Assembly: GCF_009711085.1 (NCBI RefSeq)
Contig: NZ_WMKA01000012.1
Span: forward strand, 1 to 64,000
Direction: 5' to 3'
DNA: 64,000 bases
Source of the DNA: Cellulosimicrobium composti
GTDB taxonomy: Bacteria; Actinomycetota; Actinomycetes; Actinomycetales; Cellulomonadaceae
The notes beneath the pieces are model-generated. The model saw nothing but the letters and a program-made list of their open reading frames with translations. It was not told the origin of the DNA and searched no databases. Positions within the stretch are counted from its first letter, which is position 1; each line of letters opens with the position of its first letter. Of this stretch, positions 26,040-34,651 are shown piece after piece. The translations under genes and the position numbers were made by a program.

Positions 26040-26783
26040 TCACCGCTCCCGCGTCACCCAGTCCCGGAGCCGTCGCGCGAACCAGTCGGGTCGTTCGAGC
26101 GGGATGGTGTGGCCGCACCCGTCGACGACCTCCAGACCGGTGCCCGGGAGCAGGGCGGCGAGGGTGCGGGCGGAGTCCCGCATGACGCGGCGCTCGCGCC
26201 CGCCCACCAGCACGAGCGCGTCGCCGGGGAACCGCGCCCACCCGTCCGGCGGGGTGAAGCGGATGTTCTCCCCCACCGCGGTCGACAGCGTCCGCACCGA
26301 GACGGCCCGGGAGGTGCGCAGGTAGTCGTCCTGGAGGGAGGGCGGGATCCGCAGCTCGCGGGCCTGCGCCCGGGCGAACCACTCGTACCTGGCCAGGGGC
26401 GCCGCCAGCCGGAGGAGGCCCAGGGTCGCTCCGGGAGCCCTCGTCGGCACCGCCTGCGCGCTGACGGCCACGACCTTCTCCACGAGGTCCGGGCGGCGTG
26501 AGCCGAGCAGCACCGCGAGCTGCGCCCCGAGCGAGAACCCCACCACGGTGACGGGTCGGTCCGTGGCGGCCTCGACGATCCCGGCCAGGTCGTCGACCGT
26601 CCGGGAGTGCGAGACGTAGTCCTCGCCGGAGCTGCGCCCATGACCGGGGAGGTCGGGCACCAGCAGCCGGACGTCGTCCGGGAGGCGTTCCGTCGTGGGT
26701 CCCCACATCCATCCGGCCACCCCGCCGCCGTGCAGGAACAGCAGCGGGCGGGCGTCTCGCTCACCAGAGGCGGTGACGTGCAC
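26040..26783 (-). CDS. Alpha/beta hydrolase
   Basis: 247 residues with the oxyanion-hole motif LFLHGGGVAGWMWG near residue 15, the nucleophile elbow GFSLGAQ (Ser about residue 84), an Asp in the LVGGRERRVM region and the catalytic His in DGCGHTIPLERPDW near residue 225. It is a typical small esterase/lipase-fold hydrolase; substrate unknown. Base use is slightly less GC-biased than its neighbours. It is convergent with the response regulator (19-bp gap). Confidence 0.9.
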   Translation of the reverse strand: MHVTASGERDARPLLFLHGGGVAGWMWGPTTERLPDDVRLLVPDLPGHGRSSGEDYVSHSRTVDDLAGIVEAATDRPVTVVGFSLGAQLAVLLGSRRPDLVEKVVAVSAQAVPTRAPGATLGLLRLAAPLARYEWFARAQARELRIPPSLQDDYLRTSRAVSVRTLSTAVGENIRFTPPDGWARFPGDALVLVGGRERRVMRDSARTLAALLPGTGLEVVDGCGHTIPLERPDWFARRLRDWVTRER

Positions 26784-26801
26784 GGGCGATCTCCTCGGGC
26801 G

Positions 26802-27023
26802 TCAGGGTGCGGGCGTCGAGCCGGGCGCGGTGATCTCGCCGAGCTGGCCGCCGAGCCACCGCGCGTGCGCCGTGGTGTCCGGGACGTCGGGGGCCGTGTC
26901 CGCGGCGCCGGACCCGTCCCCGGGAGAGTCTGCCTCGTGACCGGACCCCTCCGCCGCCGCGACCAGCGCTCGGGCCCCGGCCGGCCGTCGGCGCGCGACG
27001 GGTCGTGCGGCGTGCCGTCCCAC
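26802..27023 (-). CDS. Possible small hypothetical protein
   Basis: A 73-codon frame from a GTG at 27023 (VGRHAARPVARRRP) to a TGA at 26802 shows strong GC3 in its second half (DTAPDVPDTTAHARWLGGQL). It lies in the otherwise empty 391-bp gap between the hydrolase and the SHOCT gene. The first half is arginine-rich and less convincing, and no clear ribosome site is seen. Treat as tentative. The rest of the gap holds nothing else supported. Confidence 0.3.
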   Translation of the reverse strand: MGRHAARPVARRRPAGARALVAAAEGSGHEADSPGDGSGAADTAPDVPDTTAHARWLGGQLGEITAPGSTPAP

Positions 27024-27174
27024 GATCCACCACCCTGTCGGACCGGCACCCCGGGACGAGGCGGGTCGGCACGCCGGGTTGACGACGCGACGCCGCGCGC
27101 CGGGAAGCCTGGAGGTGCGGCCGGATCGCGGCCGTCCCCGCCCGCGGCGGGGCGCACCGACACCGGAGGTCGTC

Positions 27175-27486
27175 ATGCTCACCGCACTCACCGGAGCCGC
27201 CGTGGTCCCCACGGAGGCCGTCGCGCACGTGGCGCACGCCGGCTGGGGGCCCGGGCCGTGGTGGTTCGTCTTCCCCCTGCTGTGGTTCCTGCTCTTCGCG
27301 TCCGTGATCGTCCTCGTCGCCCGCCGCGCGCGCCGCGGCTGGGGCCCGGGCGGACCCGGCGCGTGGCGCACCGCCGGCCCCGACCCCGTCGCGGTCCTCG
27401 GCGAGCGCTACGCGCGCGGCGAGATCGACGAGCAGGAGTACCGCTCGCGCCTCGCCGTGCTCCGCGAGGGGCGCACCCAGCCCTGA
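27175..27486 (+). CDS. SHOCT domain-containing membrane protein
   Basis: 103 residues: one central membrane helix (WWFVFPLLWFLLFASVIVLV), a basic stretch (ARRARRGW), and a C-terminal SHOCT-type motif (LGERYARGEIDEQEYRSRLAVL) that is a short oligomerisation helix pair. A Shine-Dalgarno-like CCGGAGGT precedes the ATG. It is followed by a hairpin shared with the convergent symporter gene. Confidence 0.88.
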   Translation: MLTALTGAAVVPTEAVAHVAHAGWGPGPWWFVFPLLWFLLFASVIVLVARRARRGWGPGGPGAWRTAGPDPVAVLGERYARGEIDEQEYRSRLAVLREGRTQP

Positions 27487-27493
27487 GCCGAGA

Positions 27494-27539
27494 ACGACAT
27501 TGCTGCCGTCATCCCGGGGGACGACGGCAGCAACGTCGT
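27494..27539. terminator. Bidirectional hairpin terminator
   Basis: Arms 27494-27510 and 27523-27539 pair at 16 of 17 positions (ACGACATTGCTGCCGTC against GACGGCAGCAACGTCGT) with a 12-nt loop. It lies between the SHOCT gene and the convergent symporter gene. Confidence 0.8.
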
Positions 27540-27565
27540 GCTCGACGGCGATCGCCGGGTCGGCG

Positions 27566-29080
27566 TCAGGCGGTGGCGCCCACGGGCTCCTTGGTGCCCG
27601 ACGGCGTCGTCCCGGCGGTCTCGTCCGTCGCCGTGGCCCCGGTGGTCTCCTCGGACGACGCGTCGTCGTCCTCGTCCACGAAGAGGTCCTCCGCGCTGGC
27701 GGCCTCGTACTGCTCGACGTCGAGGATGCCCTCGCGCTTGGCGACGATCGTCGGGACGAGCGCCTGGCCCGCGACGTTCACCGCGGTGCGGCCCATGTCG
27801 AGGATCGGGTCGATCGCCAGCAGCAGGCCGACGCCCGCGAGCGGCAGGCCCACGGTCGAGAGCGTGAGGGTCAGCATGACGATCGCGCCGGTGAGGCCCG
27901 CGGTCGCGGCGGAGCCGACGACGGACACGAACGCGATGAGCAGGTAGTCGGTGACCGACAGGTCGATGCCGAAGATCTGCGCGACGAAGATCGCCGAGAT
28001 GGCCGGGTAGATCGAGGCGCAGCCGTCCATCTTGGTGGTCGCGGCCAGCGGCACGGCGAACGACGCGTACTCGCTCGGGACGCCGAGGTTGCGCTCGGTG
28101 ACGCGCTGCGTCACGGGCAGCGTGCCGATCGAGGAGCGCGAGACGAACGCGAGCTGGATCGCGGGCCAGGCGCCCTTGAAGTAGCTCGAGATCTTCAGGC
28201 CGTTGGTGCGCAGCAGGACCGGGTAGACGACGAACAGCACGACCGCGAGGCCGACGTAGATCGCGACGGCGAACCACGCGAGCGACGCGAGCGACGTCCA
28301 GCCGTACGCCGCGATGGCGTAGCCGATGAGGCCGGCGGTGCCGATCGGCGCGAGGCGGATGATCCACCACAGCACCTTCTGCACGATCGCGAGCGCGGAG
28401 CGGTTGAAGGCGAGGAACGGGTCGGCCTTCTTGCCCGACTTCAGCGCCGCGATGCCGATGACGAGCGCGACGACGAGGATCTGCAGCACGTTGAAGCTCA
28501 CCGACGTGCTCGCGGACGCGCCGCCGTCGGTCACCTCGACCTGCGTGCTCGCGCCGAGGCCCAGCACGTTGCCCGGGATGAGGCCGTTGAGGAAGTCGAG
28601 CCACGTGCCGGTGCGGCCCGGCTCGGACGCGGCGTCGAGCGAGACGGACGCGCGGTTGCCCGGCTGGAAGAGCAGGCCCAGGCCGATGCCGACGGCCACG
28701 GAGATCGCGGCGGTGATGGCGAACCACAGGAGCGTCTGGCCGGCGAGGCGCGCGGCGTTGGTGACGGTCCGCAGGTTCGCGATCGACGCGACGATCGCGG
28801 TGAAGATCAGCGGCGGCACGACGGCCTTGAGCAGCGTGACGAACGACGAGCCGATCGTGTCGAGGGTCGTCGTCAGGCCGTTCGGGACCTCGCCGTCCGC
28901 GTCCTGCGGGCCCATCGCGAGCGCGACGGCACCGAGGGCGACGCCGACCGCGAGGCCGAGCAGGATCTGGACGCTGAACGACGGGAACCGGCGCTTCTTC
29001 TTCGCGGGCGCCGCGGCCGGGGCCCGGTTCACCTGGTGCTGGTCGGCCGACGTGGGGGCCGACGAGGGGGTCGAGGACAC
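27566..29080 (-). CDS. Dicarboxylate/amino acid:cation symporter (DAACS family)
   Basis: 504 residues from the GTG at 29080, with eight membrane helices and the two family hairpin signatures, SRSSIGTLPVTQR and TTKMDGCASIYPAI, that bind substrate and sodium. N- and C-terminal tails are hydrophilic and acidic. The family imports glutamate, aspartate, C4-dicarboxylates or cystine. A cysteine-type leader peptide is encoded 240 bp upstream on the same strand, which argues for cystine or another sulfur-linked substrate (inference). A 20-nt hairpin at 29101-29120 lies just before the ribosome site. Confidence 0.92.
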   Translation of the reverse strand: MSSTPSSAPTSADQHQVNRAPAAAPAKKKRRFPSFSVQILLGLAVGVALGAVALAMGPQDADGEVPNGLTTTLDTIGSSFVTLLKAVVPPLIFTAIVASIANLRTVTNAARLAGQTLLWFAITAAISVAVGIGLGLLFQPGNRASVSLDAASEPGRTGTWLDFLNGLIPGNVLGLGASTQVEVTDGGASASTSVSFNVLQILVVALVIGIAALKSGKKADPFLAFNRSALAIVQKVLWWIIRLAPIGTAGLIGYAIAAYGWTSLASLAWFAVAIYVGLAVVLFVVYPVLLRTNGLKISSYFKGAWPAIQLAFVSRSSIGTLPVTQRVTERNLGVPSEYASFAVPLAATTKMDGCASIYPAISAIFVAQIFGIDLSVTDYLLIAFVSVVGSAATAGLTGAIVMLTLTLSTVGLPLAGVGLLLAIDPILDMGRTAVNVAGQALVPTIVAKREGILDVEQYEAASAEDLFVDEDDDASSEETTGATATDETAGTTPSGTKEPVGATA

Positions 29081-29100
29081 GGGGGACCTTTCGGGGTGAC

Positions 29101-29120
29101 GCGGGCGCACGAGCGCCCGC
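29101..29120. promoter_or_regulatory. Hairpin before the symporter ribosome site
   Basis: GCGGGCGC (29101-29108) and GCGCCCGC (29113-29120) form a perfect 8-bp stem with an ACGA loop, 20 nt upstream of the symporter start. It could be the switchable element of a leader-peptide attenuator. Confidence 0.45.
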
Positions 29121-29320
29121 TCTCGGGAGAGGGGCTCGGGACGTCGTCGCGAGGTGTGCCCGGCGGTGGTGCGCACCCGGGCCGGGCCGTCAGGTCACGC
29201 GGGTGAGCTGCGGTCGTGTCGGTACGGGTGCGCCACGCGCGTCAGCGGCTCGGGTCGGCGAGCGACCCGGGGAACGGTGACGGGGTGCGGAGGCGGGAGG
29301 GCGTCAGCGGCGACGTGGGG

Positions 29321-29404
29321 TCAGCGACACAGCGCGCTGGCGACTCGACGCAGGTCGACGTCGCGGCGCTGGGTGAGCTGCCAGGCAGGCACGCTGACGA
29401 GCAC
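29321..29404 (-). CDS. Cysteine-type leader peptide (27 residues)
   Basis: The reverse strand from a GTG at 29404 encodes MLVSVPAWQLTQRRDVDLRR followed by VASALCR and a stop. The RRxVDLxRVxSALC pattern is that of the actinobacterial putative leader peptides found ahead of sulfur and cysteine genes. A ribosome site GGGAGAAG lies 5 nt before the start. A single Cys codon two codons from the stop would let ribosome progress report charged tRNA-Cys. The peptide precedes the symporter gene by 240 nt and probably attenuates it. Confidence 0.75.
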   Translation of the reverse strand: MLVSVPAWQLTQRRDVDLRRVASALCR

Positions 29405-29468
29405 GAAGGCTTCTCCCGGAACGGTGGGTTCTCGCTGGACGCGGGCAGACGGACGCCCGCGGCAACCG

Positions 29469-29474
29469 ATCATA
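29469..29474 (-). promoter_or_regulatory. -10 element of the leader peptide/symporter transcript
   Basis: On the reverse strand TATGAT at 29474-29469 lies in an unusually AT-rich patch (CATCAACGGGTATGATCGG), about 65 nt upstream of the leader peptide start. The -35 is weak. Confidence 0.45.
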
Positions 29475-29553
29475 CCCGTTGATGCACAACCTGCCGTCCC
29501 CGCCGCCTATTCCCCGGCCCGGCGCGCGGGTCCGGGCGCCGCGTCCGCGGCCG

Positions 29554-31530
29554 TCAGGAGTTCGGCATGTCGAGGAATGCGTGCATGAGCGGGCCGGCCG
29601 TGACCGCGCCGCCCTCGCCCGTCTCGACGAACACCGCGACCGCGAGGTCGCCCTGGATCGCGATCATCCACGCGTGCGACTGGCTCCCGTCGCCGTACTG
29701 CGCGGTCCCCGTCTTGGCTCCGACCTCGCCCGGGAGGTCGGCGAGGATCGCGGCGGATCCGTCGGTGACGACGGCGCGCATGAGCCCGCGCAGCGTCGCG
29801 GCCTCCTCCTCCGTGAGCGTCCCGGCAGGCTCCTCGTCGGCGACGGTCTGCACGTCCGGGTGCACGAGGACCGGCGAGACCGTGCGCCCGGCCGCGACGC
29901 TCGCCGCGACCGTCGCCATCGCGAGCGGCGACGCCTGGACCTTGCCCTGGCCGATCATCGACGCGGCGTGCTCCGTCCCCTGCGAGTCCGTCGGGACGTC
30001 GCCGAAGAACGCCGGCGCCCCCAGGTCGGACTCGACGCCCAGCCCGAGCGACGCGGCGGCGTCGTGCAGCGCCTGCTGCGTCACGGTGTCGCGCTGCCCG
30101 ATCATCGCGGTGTTGCACGAGTTCGCGAACGCGGTCCGCAGCGGGACGTCGCCCAGCGCGGAAGTCGGGTAGCCGGGGACGTTCTGGAACTCGCGCCCGT
30201 CCACGGTGATCGTCGGCGGGCACGCGACGGTCGTCTCGGGCGTGAGCCCGGCACGCAGCATCGCGAGCGTCGTCGCGACCTTGAACGTGGACCCGGGCGC
30301 GTACTGGCCGGTCGTCGCGGTGGACAGGCCCTCCCCCGCCGTCGAGCTCGCCGCCGCGAGCACCTCGCCCGTCGACGGCTGGATCGCGACGATCGCGCTC
30401 GGCCCCTGCCCGGCGAGCACCGCCTCCGCGGCGACCTGCATGTCGGGCCGCAGGGTCGTGCGCAGCGGCGTGCCGTCCACGGGGTCGACCGAGAACACCT
30501 CGGTCGGCTCCCCCTCCGCGTCGCTCTCGCTCGGCACGATCTCGACCGACAGGCCGGGGACGCCCCGCAGCTGCTCGTCGTACTGGCGCTGGAGGCCCGA
30601 GAGCCCCACCTCGTCGCCCGCGGCGATCGCGCCCTCGGACTCCTCGACGATCTCCGCCGTCGCGTCGCCCACGCGCCCGAGGATGGGCCGCGCGAACTCG
30701 CGCGTCGGGGCGAGGGGCAGCTCGTCGTCGACCACGCGCACCCCGGCGACGGCGCGCGCTGCCTCGACGTCGATCCCCGCCGTGTCCTGCGTCCGGACCG
30801 TGATCGCCTCGACGAAGGCCTTCTCCCCCGCGGCCGCGACGCGCTGCGCGTACTCCTCGGGGTCCAGCCCGACGACGGCGGCGAGCTCGCGCGCGGCACG
30901 GTCCCACGCGCCGGAGGCGACGAGCGTCTTGTCGACACCGATGCGCAGGACCGGCCGGTCCTGGACGATCGGGACGTCGTCGGCACCGAGGATGCCGGCG
31001 CGCTGCGCGGGCACGCGGCTCACCGCGAGCCGGTCACCCTGGCCGAGCTCGGGGACGAGCACGTCCGGCTCCCACACGACGTCCCACGCCCCGGGCCCGT
31101 CCTCGCCCTTGCCGGCCTCGGCGAACGTCAGCTCCGCCGTCGTCGTGTACTCCCACGCCTGGTCGCCGCCCACGTCCCAGCGGTAGGCGAGGGTCGCCGT
31201 CGCGCGGTCCCCGGCGTCGTCGCCCTCCTCCACGACGTCGACCGTCGTGACCTCGACCGTCCGCTCGTACGCCGAGAGCGGCTCGAGCACCGCCTCGAGG
31301 TGGCCCTGCACGTCCTTCGCCGCGCCGTTGCGGAACTCGAGGCCGGTCACGTCACCCGCCTCGATGCCCCGCGCCAGCGCGGCCGCGGCGTCCTGCGCCT
31401 CCGGGCGGTCGGGCGTGCACGCCGCGAGGGGCAGGGCCAGGACGGGGGCGAGCGCCGCGGCGGTCATCCAGCGGGCAGCCCGCCGGCCTCGCCTGGTCGT
31501 CCGGCCGTGGTCGTGCGCGCCGATGCTCAC
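29554..31530 (-). CDS. Penicillin-binding transpeptidase lipoprotein (MecA-N type)
   Basis: 658 residues: a signal peptide with lipobox LPLAACTP near residue 38, an NTF2-like MecA_N domain (residues 45-170), a PBP dimerisation domain, and a transpeptidase with the three active-site motifs STFK (about 415), SCN (about 470) and KTGTAQ (about 604). It is a class B cell-wall D,D-transpeptidase of the PBP2a/PbpA-like layout. Such proteins are common in Actinobacteria and do not by themselves show beta-lactam resistance. Monocistronic. Confidence 0.93.
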   Translation of the reverse strand: MSIGAHDHGRTTRRGRRAARWMTAAALAPVLALPLAACTPDRPEAQDAAAALARGIEAGDVTGLEFRNGAAKDVQGHLEAVLEPLSAYERTVEVTTVDVVEEGDDAGDRATATLAYRWDVGGDQAWEYTTTAELTFAEAGKGEDGPGAWDVVWEPDVLVPELGQGDRLAVSRVPAQRAGILGADDVPIVQDRPVLRIGVDKTLVASGAWDRAARELAAVVGLDPEEYAQRVAAAGEKAFVEAITVRTQDTAGIDVEAARAVAGVRVVDDELPLAPTREFARPILGRVGDATAEIVEESEGAIAAGDEVGLSGLQRQYDEQLRGVPGLSVEIVPSESDAEGEPTEVFSVDPVDGTPLRTTLRPDMQVAAEAVLAGQGPSAIVAIQPSTGEVLAAASSTAGEGLSTATTGQYAPGSTFKVATTLAMLRAGLTPETTVACPPTITVDGREFQNVPGYPTSALGDVPLRTAFANSCNTAMIGQRDTVTQQALHDAAASLGLGVESDLGAPAFFGDVPTDSQGTEHAASMIGQGKVQASPLAMATVAASVAAGRTVSPVLVHPDVQTVADEEPAGTLTEEEAATLRGLMRAVVTDGSAAILADLPGEVGAKTGTAQYGDGSQSHAWMIAIQGDLAVAVFVETGEGGAVTAGPLMHAFLDMPNS

Positions 31531-31580
31531 TCGCTGCTCCCCTGCTCCGTGCCGTTCGGGACGGGAGGGACGCTACCCGA

Positions 31581-31609
31581 CGCCCCGGACGTGCCGGACG
31601 TCCGGGGCG
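31581..31609. terminator. Hairpin terminator after the lipoprotein gene
   Basis: CGCCCCGGACGT (31581-31592) pairs perfectly with ACGTCCGGGGCG (31598-31609) across a 5-nt loop, between the lipoprotein gene (ending 31665) and the downstream penicillin-binding protein gene on the same strand. Confidence 0.75.
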
Positions 31610-31664
31610 AACCGGCCCCGTTCGTCCCCGGCTTCTTCACGTCCGGCGCCTCCCGGCGGCGGCG

Positions 31665-32339
31665 TCAGTCCGGGGTGACCGGGCTGACGGCGTACCAGAG
31701 GCGGATGCTCTCGTCGCCGCCGGGCCCGGGCTCGTGGCTGATCTGGACGGACGTCACGACGTCGCCGTTCGACCCGTTGATGCCGGTGCGCTCGCGCGTG
31801 CCCCCCGCGCGCGAGGCGTCGAGCGACGCGGGCAGCTCGTCGAGCCACCGGTCGACCTGCGAGCGAGGGAAGCCGAGGACCTCGGCGTCGGCGACGAGCT
31901 GGTCGTGCACCGCCTGCGCGCCGGAGAGGGTGCGGAACACGTTGATCGTGCTCACGTAGCCGCGGCGGGGCTGGATCGTCAGCTCCTCGGCCGTCGTCGT
32001 CCACGTGCCGTCGGGGAGGACCAGCTCGACCTCGGCGGCGCCGCCGGGCACCTGCACGACGGCCATCGACTCGCCCAGCCCCACCGACTCCGCGGTGATC
32101 GGCCTGCTCACGTCCCAGCGCACGGTCTCGCCCCTCTCGATGTCGTCGATCGTCGTCCCGGTCCCGCCGCCCGACGGCGTCCCGCCCGTCGCCGTGCTCG
32201 TCCCACCCGTGGCCGGGTCGTCCGGGCCGCCGAACGAGACCGAGCACGCGGTCAGCGCGAGCGACCCGGCGAGCAGGAGGGGGACGACGGCGGCCCGCGC
32301 CGCCGCCCGTCGTCGCCCGCGCCCACCGGCCGGGCTCAC
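31665..32339 (-). CDS. Hypothetical lipoprotein coupled to the WXG100-type gene
   Basis: 224 residues from the GTG at 32339, which overlaps the stop of the upstream gene (GTGA at 32336-32339). A basic N-terminus, a hydrophobic stretch and the lipobox LALTACSV are followed by a Gly/Thr linker and a domain of about 160 residues (TIDDIERGETVRWDVSRPIT, VSTINVFRTLSGAQAVHDQL). No known domain recognised. Tight coupling to a WXG100-domain protein makes it a candidate partner, for example an immunity or surface-docking protein (inference). Confidence 0.75.
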   Translation of the reverse strand: MSPAGGRGRRRAAARAAVVPLLLAGSLALTACSVSFGGPDDPATGGTSTATGGTPSGGGTGTTIDDIERGETVRWDVSRPITAESVGLGESMAVVQVPGGAAEVELVLPDGTWTTTAEELTIQPRRGYVSTINVFRTLSGAQAVHDQLVADAEVLGFPRSQVDRWLDELPASLDASRAGGTRERTGINGSNGDVVTSVQISHEPGPGGDESIRLWYAVSPVTPD

Positions 32340-33835
32340 TGGTCCACGTCCACGTCCCACTCGGTCAGTCTGTCAAGGATGCGCCCGATGCGTGCGGGGT
32401 TGGTGAGGCGGTACTCGTCGATCCGCTCCGACACGTCCGTGCCGATGATCTCCGCCGCACGGTCCGGCTGCTGGGTGATGAGCTCCTGGTACGCGGGGAG
32501 CGTGTCGTTCGCGATGTAGTCCCAGCGCGTCGCCTGGTCGGCGATGTTGCCCCCGGGGAACGGCGTCCCGACCGTCACGGTGCCCTGCACGGGGTTGTCG
32601 AACGAGATGCCGGTGAACGGGATACCGATGCTCTCGGGGCCGGGCGTCTCCACGCGCACCGTGAACGGGTCGTGCTGCGCGTACGTCCCCGCGCCCTCGA
32701 TGGACGGCTCGCCCACGAGCGTCATGAGGTACGTGAATGCCTCGCCCGTGACCGGGTGGTCGCGCATGGTCTGCCAGTCGTCGGCGATGATCTGGTTCTG
32801 CTCGCGCCACAGCAGGGCGGTGTTGCCGTCCGCGAGCGCCTGCGCGTCGCCCGCGCGGCCGGCCTCGACGTCGGCCCACGCCTGGTACGCGGCGTCGTCG
32901 ATGACGCCCGCCTCGAGCAGCCGCTCCATCTCCTCCAGGCCGCCGGACAGGTACGCCTCGTGCATGACGGCCTGGTCGACGAAGATCTCGCGCTGCATCG
33001 ACAGGAACTGGTTCTCGTAGAACGCGAGCTCGGCGTCGGACATCTCCGCGATCGCCTCGAGCGCCGCCCGGTCGACGCCCGGCGGGAGGTGCTCCGCCCC
33101 GGCGGCGACGGCCTGTGCGACCTGCCGCATCTGGTCGAGGTCGAAGAACCCGGCGGCGAAGGACGGCCCGATCATCGCGGCCATCCCCGCCCACTGCATC
33201 CACGGGTTGTCGAGGTAGAGCTCGCCGTAGTACGTGTAGACGTCCTCGATGATCTCCCGGTTGGCCGACGCCCCGGCGGACGGGTCCCAGTCGGCGAAGT
33301 CGAACCCCGCCTCCCCCGCGGCGACGCGCGTCCAGTGCGCGACGGCGAGGTCGGCGAATCCCGGCGAGTCCGGGTCGACGCCGAGGCGCACCATCTGCGC
33401 GTAGAGCGCCGCGACCTGCGCGTCGCTCGCGTTCGCGAGCCACTCGGCGCGCTCGGCGGCGTCCATCGCCCCCCACTCGCCGGGCGTGGGCGTCGCGACG
33501 GGCGACGGCGCACCACCGCCGGGACCGGCCCCGGGCCCCCCGGTGCCGCCGGGGCCGCCGCCCGTGTCGTTGCTCGCGGACTCCTGCTGGTCGGCGTCGG
33601 CGGCGAGCTGGTCGGCCGCCGCGTCGAGGAGGCTCGCGGTGCTCGCGAGCGACGGGCCGAGGGTCGAGGCCCACTCGCGGCGGAACTCCGCGGCGTCGGG
33701 GCCCTCCCACCGGGTGGCCGCGTCGACGACGGACGTCACCTGCGCGCGGTGGGTCCGCAGCGTGTCGGCGCCGGCCCGCAGCCCGGAGGCGAGCGCGCGC
33801 AGGGCTCGGACGTCGGCGCCCCACATCCCGCTCAT
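32336..33835 (-). CDS. WXG100-like N-terminal domain protein with novel C-terminal domain
   Basis: 499 residues. The first 95 form a helical hairpin of WXG100/ESAT-6 type, with the turn motif TRWEGPDAAEFRREW near residue 42. A Gly/Pro/Thr-rich linker (residues 93-120) follows, then a C-terminal domain of about 370 residues that is acidic, Trp/Tyr-rich and mostly helical (NASDAQVAALYAQMVRLGV, YYGELYLDNPWMQWAGMAAM, MSDAELAFYENQFLSMQREI). No catalytic family is recognised. The layout is that of large WXG100-fused type VII secretion substrates or polymorphic toxins. Start supported by AGGAGG 6 bp before the ATG. Confidence 0.8.
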   Translation of the reverse strand: MSGMWGADVRALRALASGLRAGADTLRTHRAQVTSVVDAATRWEGPDAAEFRREWASTLGPSLASTASLLDAAADQLAADADQQESASNDTGGGPGGTGGPGAGPGGGAPSPVATPTPGEWGAMDAAERAEWLANASDAQVAALYAQMVRLGVDPDSPGFADLAVAHWTRVAAGEAGFDFADWDPSAGASANREIIEDVYTYYGELYLDNPWMQWAGMAAMIGPSFAAGFFDLDQMRQVAQAVAAGAEHLPPGVDRAALEAIAEMSDAELAFYENQFLSMQREIFVDQAVMHEAYLSGGLEEMERLLEAGVIDDAAYQAWADVEAGRAGDAQALADGNTALLWREQNQIIADDWQTMRDHPVTGEAFTYLMTLVGEPSIEGAGTYAQHDPFTVRVETPGPESIGIPFTGISFDNPVQGTVTVGTPFPGGNIADQATRWDYIANDTLPAYQELITQQPDRAAEIIGTDVSERIDEYRLTNPARIGRILDRLTEWDVDVDQ

Positions 33836-34022
33836 GCCGCCTCCTCTCGCAGCCGCGCGTCCCCTCGCGCGCGCGTCGACAGCCTCGTCACGGACGGTCG
33901 CACGCCGACGCTACGCGGCACCCGCGCGTGCCGCGATGGGGAGCGCTGCCCATGCCCGGCAGGTGCGGGGCGGGTCTTCCGCGTAGCCTCGTCGGAGACG
34001 TTCCGGACGAGATCCCCGAGCG

Positions 34023-34634
34023 ATGACGACCACGCGGACGCAACGAGGACTGGACCGCGTCGTGAGCTTCACCGACGCGGCGGTGGCGATCGCCATCACG
34101 CTGCTCGTCCTGCCGCTCGTCGACCTCGCGGCGACCGAGGACGTCTCGTCCGTGCGCGAGGTGTTCGCGGAGCACTGGTCGTCGTTCCTCGCGTTCGCCG
34201 TCACGTTCGCGGTGATCGGCCGGTTCTGGGTCGTGCACCACCGGCTGTTCGAGTCGCTGCAGGACTACTCGCCCGCGCTCCTCGTCGTGAACCTCGTGTG
34301 GATCGCCGGCATCGCGTTCTTCCCGTTCTCCGCGCAGCTCGTCGCCGACGTGTCGGACGACGACCCGACGTCCGTGGCGGTCTACGTCGGGACCATGGTC
34401 GTGGTGTCGACGTGCCTCGGGACGATGGCGTGGATCGTGTCACGGCACCCCGGGCTGGAGCGGGCCGACGTCCGCGGCTCCGTCCGGGTGCGCCACTCGC
34501 TCGTGCCGACCGGGCTCCTCGTCGTCGCGCTGCTGCTCGCCCTGCTCGTCCCCGCGGGCGGGCTGCTCTGGCTCCTGCTGCTCCTCCTCACCGGCCCCGT
34601 GGGCCGCCTGGTCGACCGGGCGCTCGACCGCTGA
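34023..34634 (+). CDS. TMEM175 family potassium channel-like membrane protein
   Basis: 203 residues with six hydrophobic segments. The hallmark first helix RVVSFTDAAVAIAITLLVLP (family pattern RxxxFSDAVxAIAxTLLVL) sits near residue 15. Bacterial TMEM175 proteins are tetrameric potassium-permeable channels. The gene is divergent from the WXG100-like gene and convergent with the aminotransferase gene. Confidence 0.92.
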   Translation: MTTTRTQRGLDRVVSFTDAAVAIAITLLVLPLVDLAATEDVSSVREVFAEHWSSFLAFAVTFAVIGRFWVVHHRLFESLQDYSPALLVVNLVWIAGIAFFPFSAQLVADVSDDDPTSVAVYVGTMVVVSTCLGTMAWIVSRHPGLERADVRGSVRVRHSLVPTGLLVVALLLALLVPAGGLLWLLLLLLTGPVGRLVDRALDR

Positions 34635-34651
34635 CCGGCCGGACCGGCGCG

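Noticed and set aside
29304-29489. 61-codon frame starting MCINGYDRLP overlapping the leader peptide
   Set aside because: Shifted frame with random composition. The 27-codon leader frame has the conserved motif and ribosome site.
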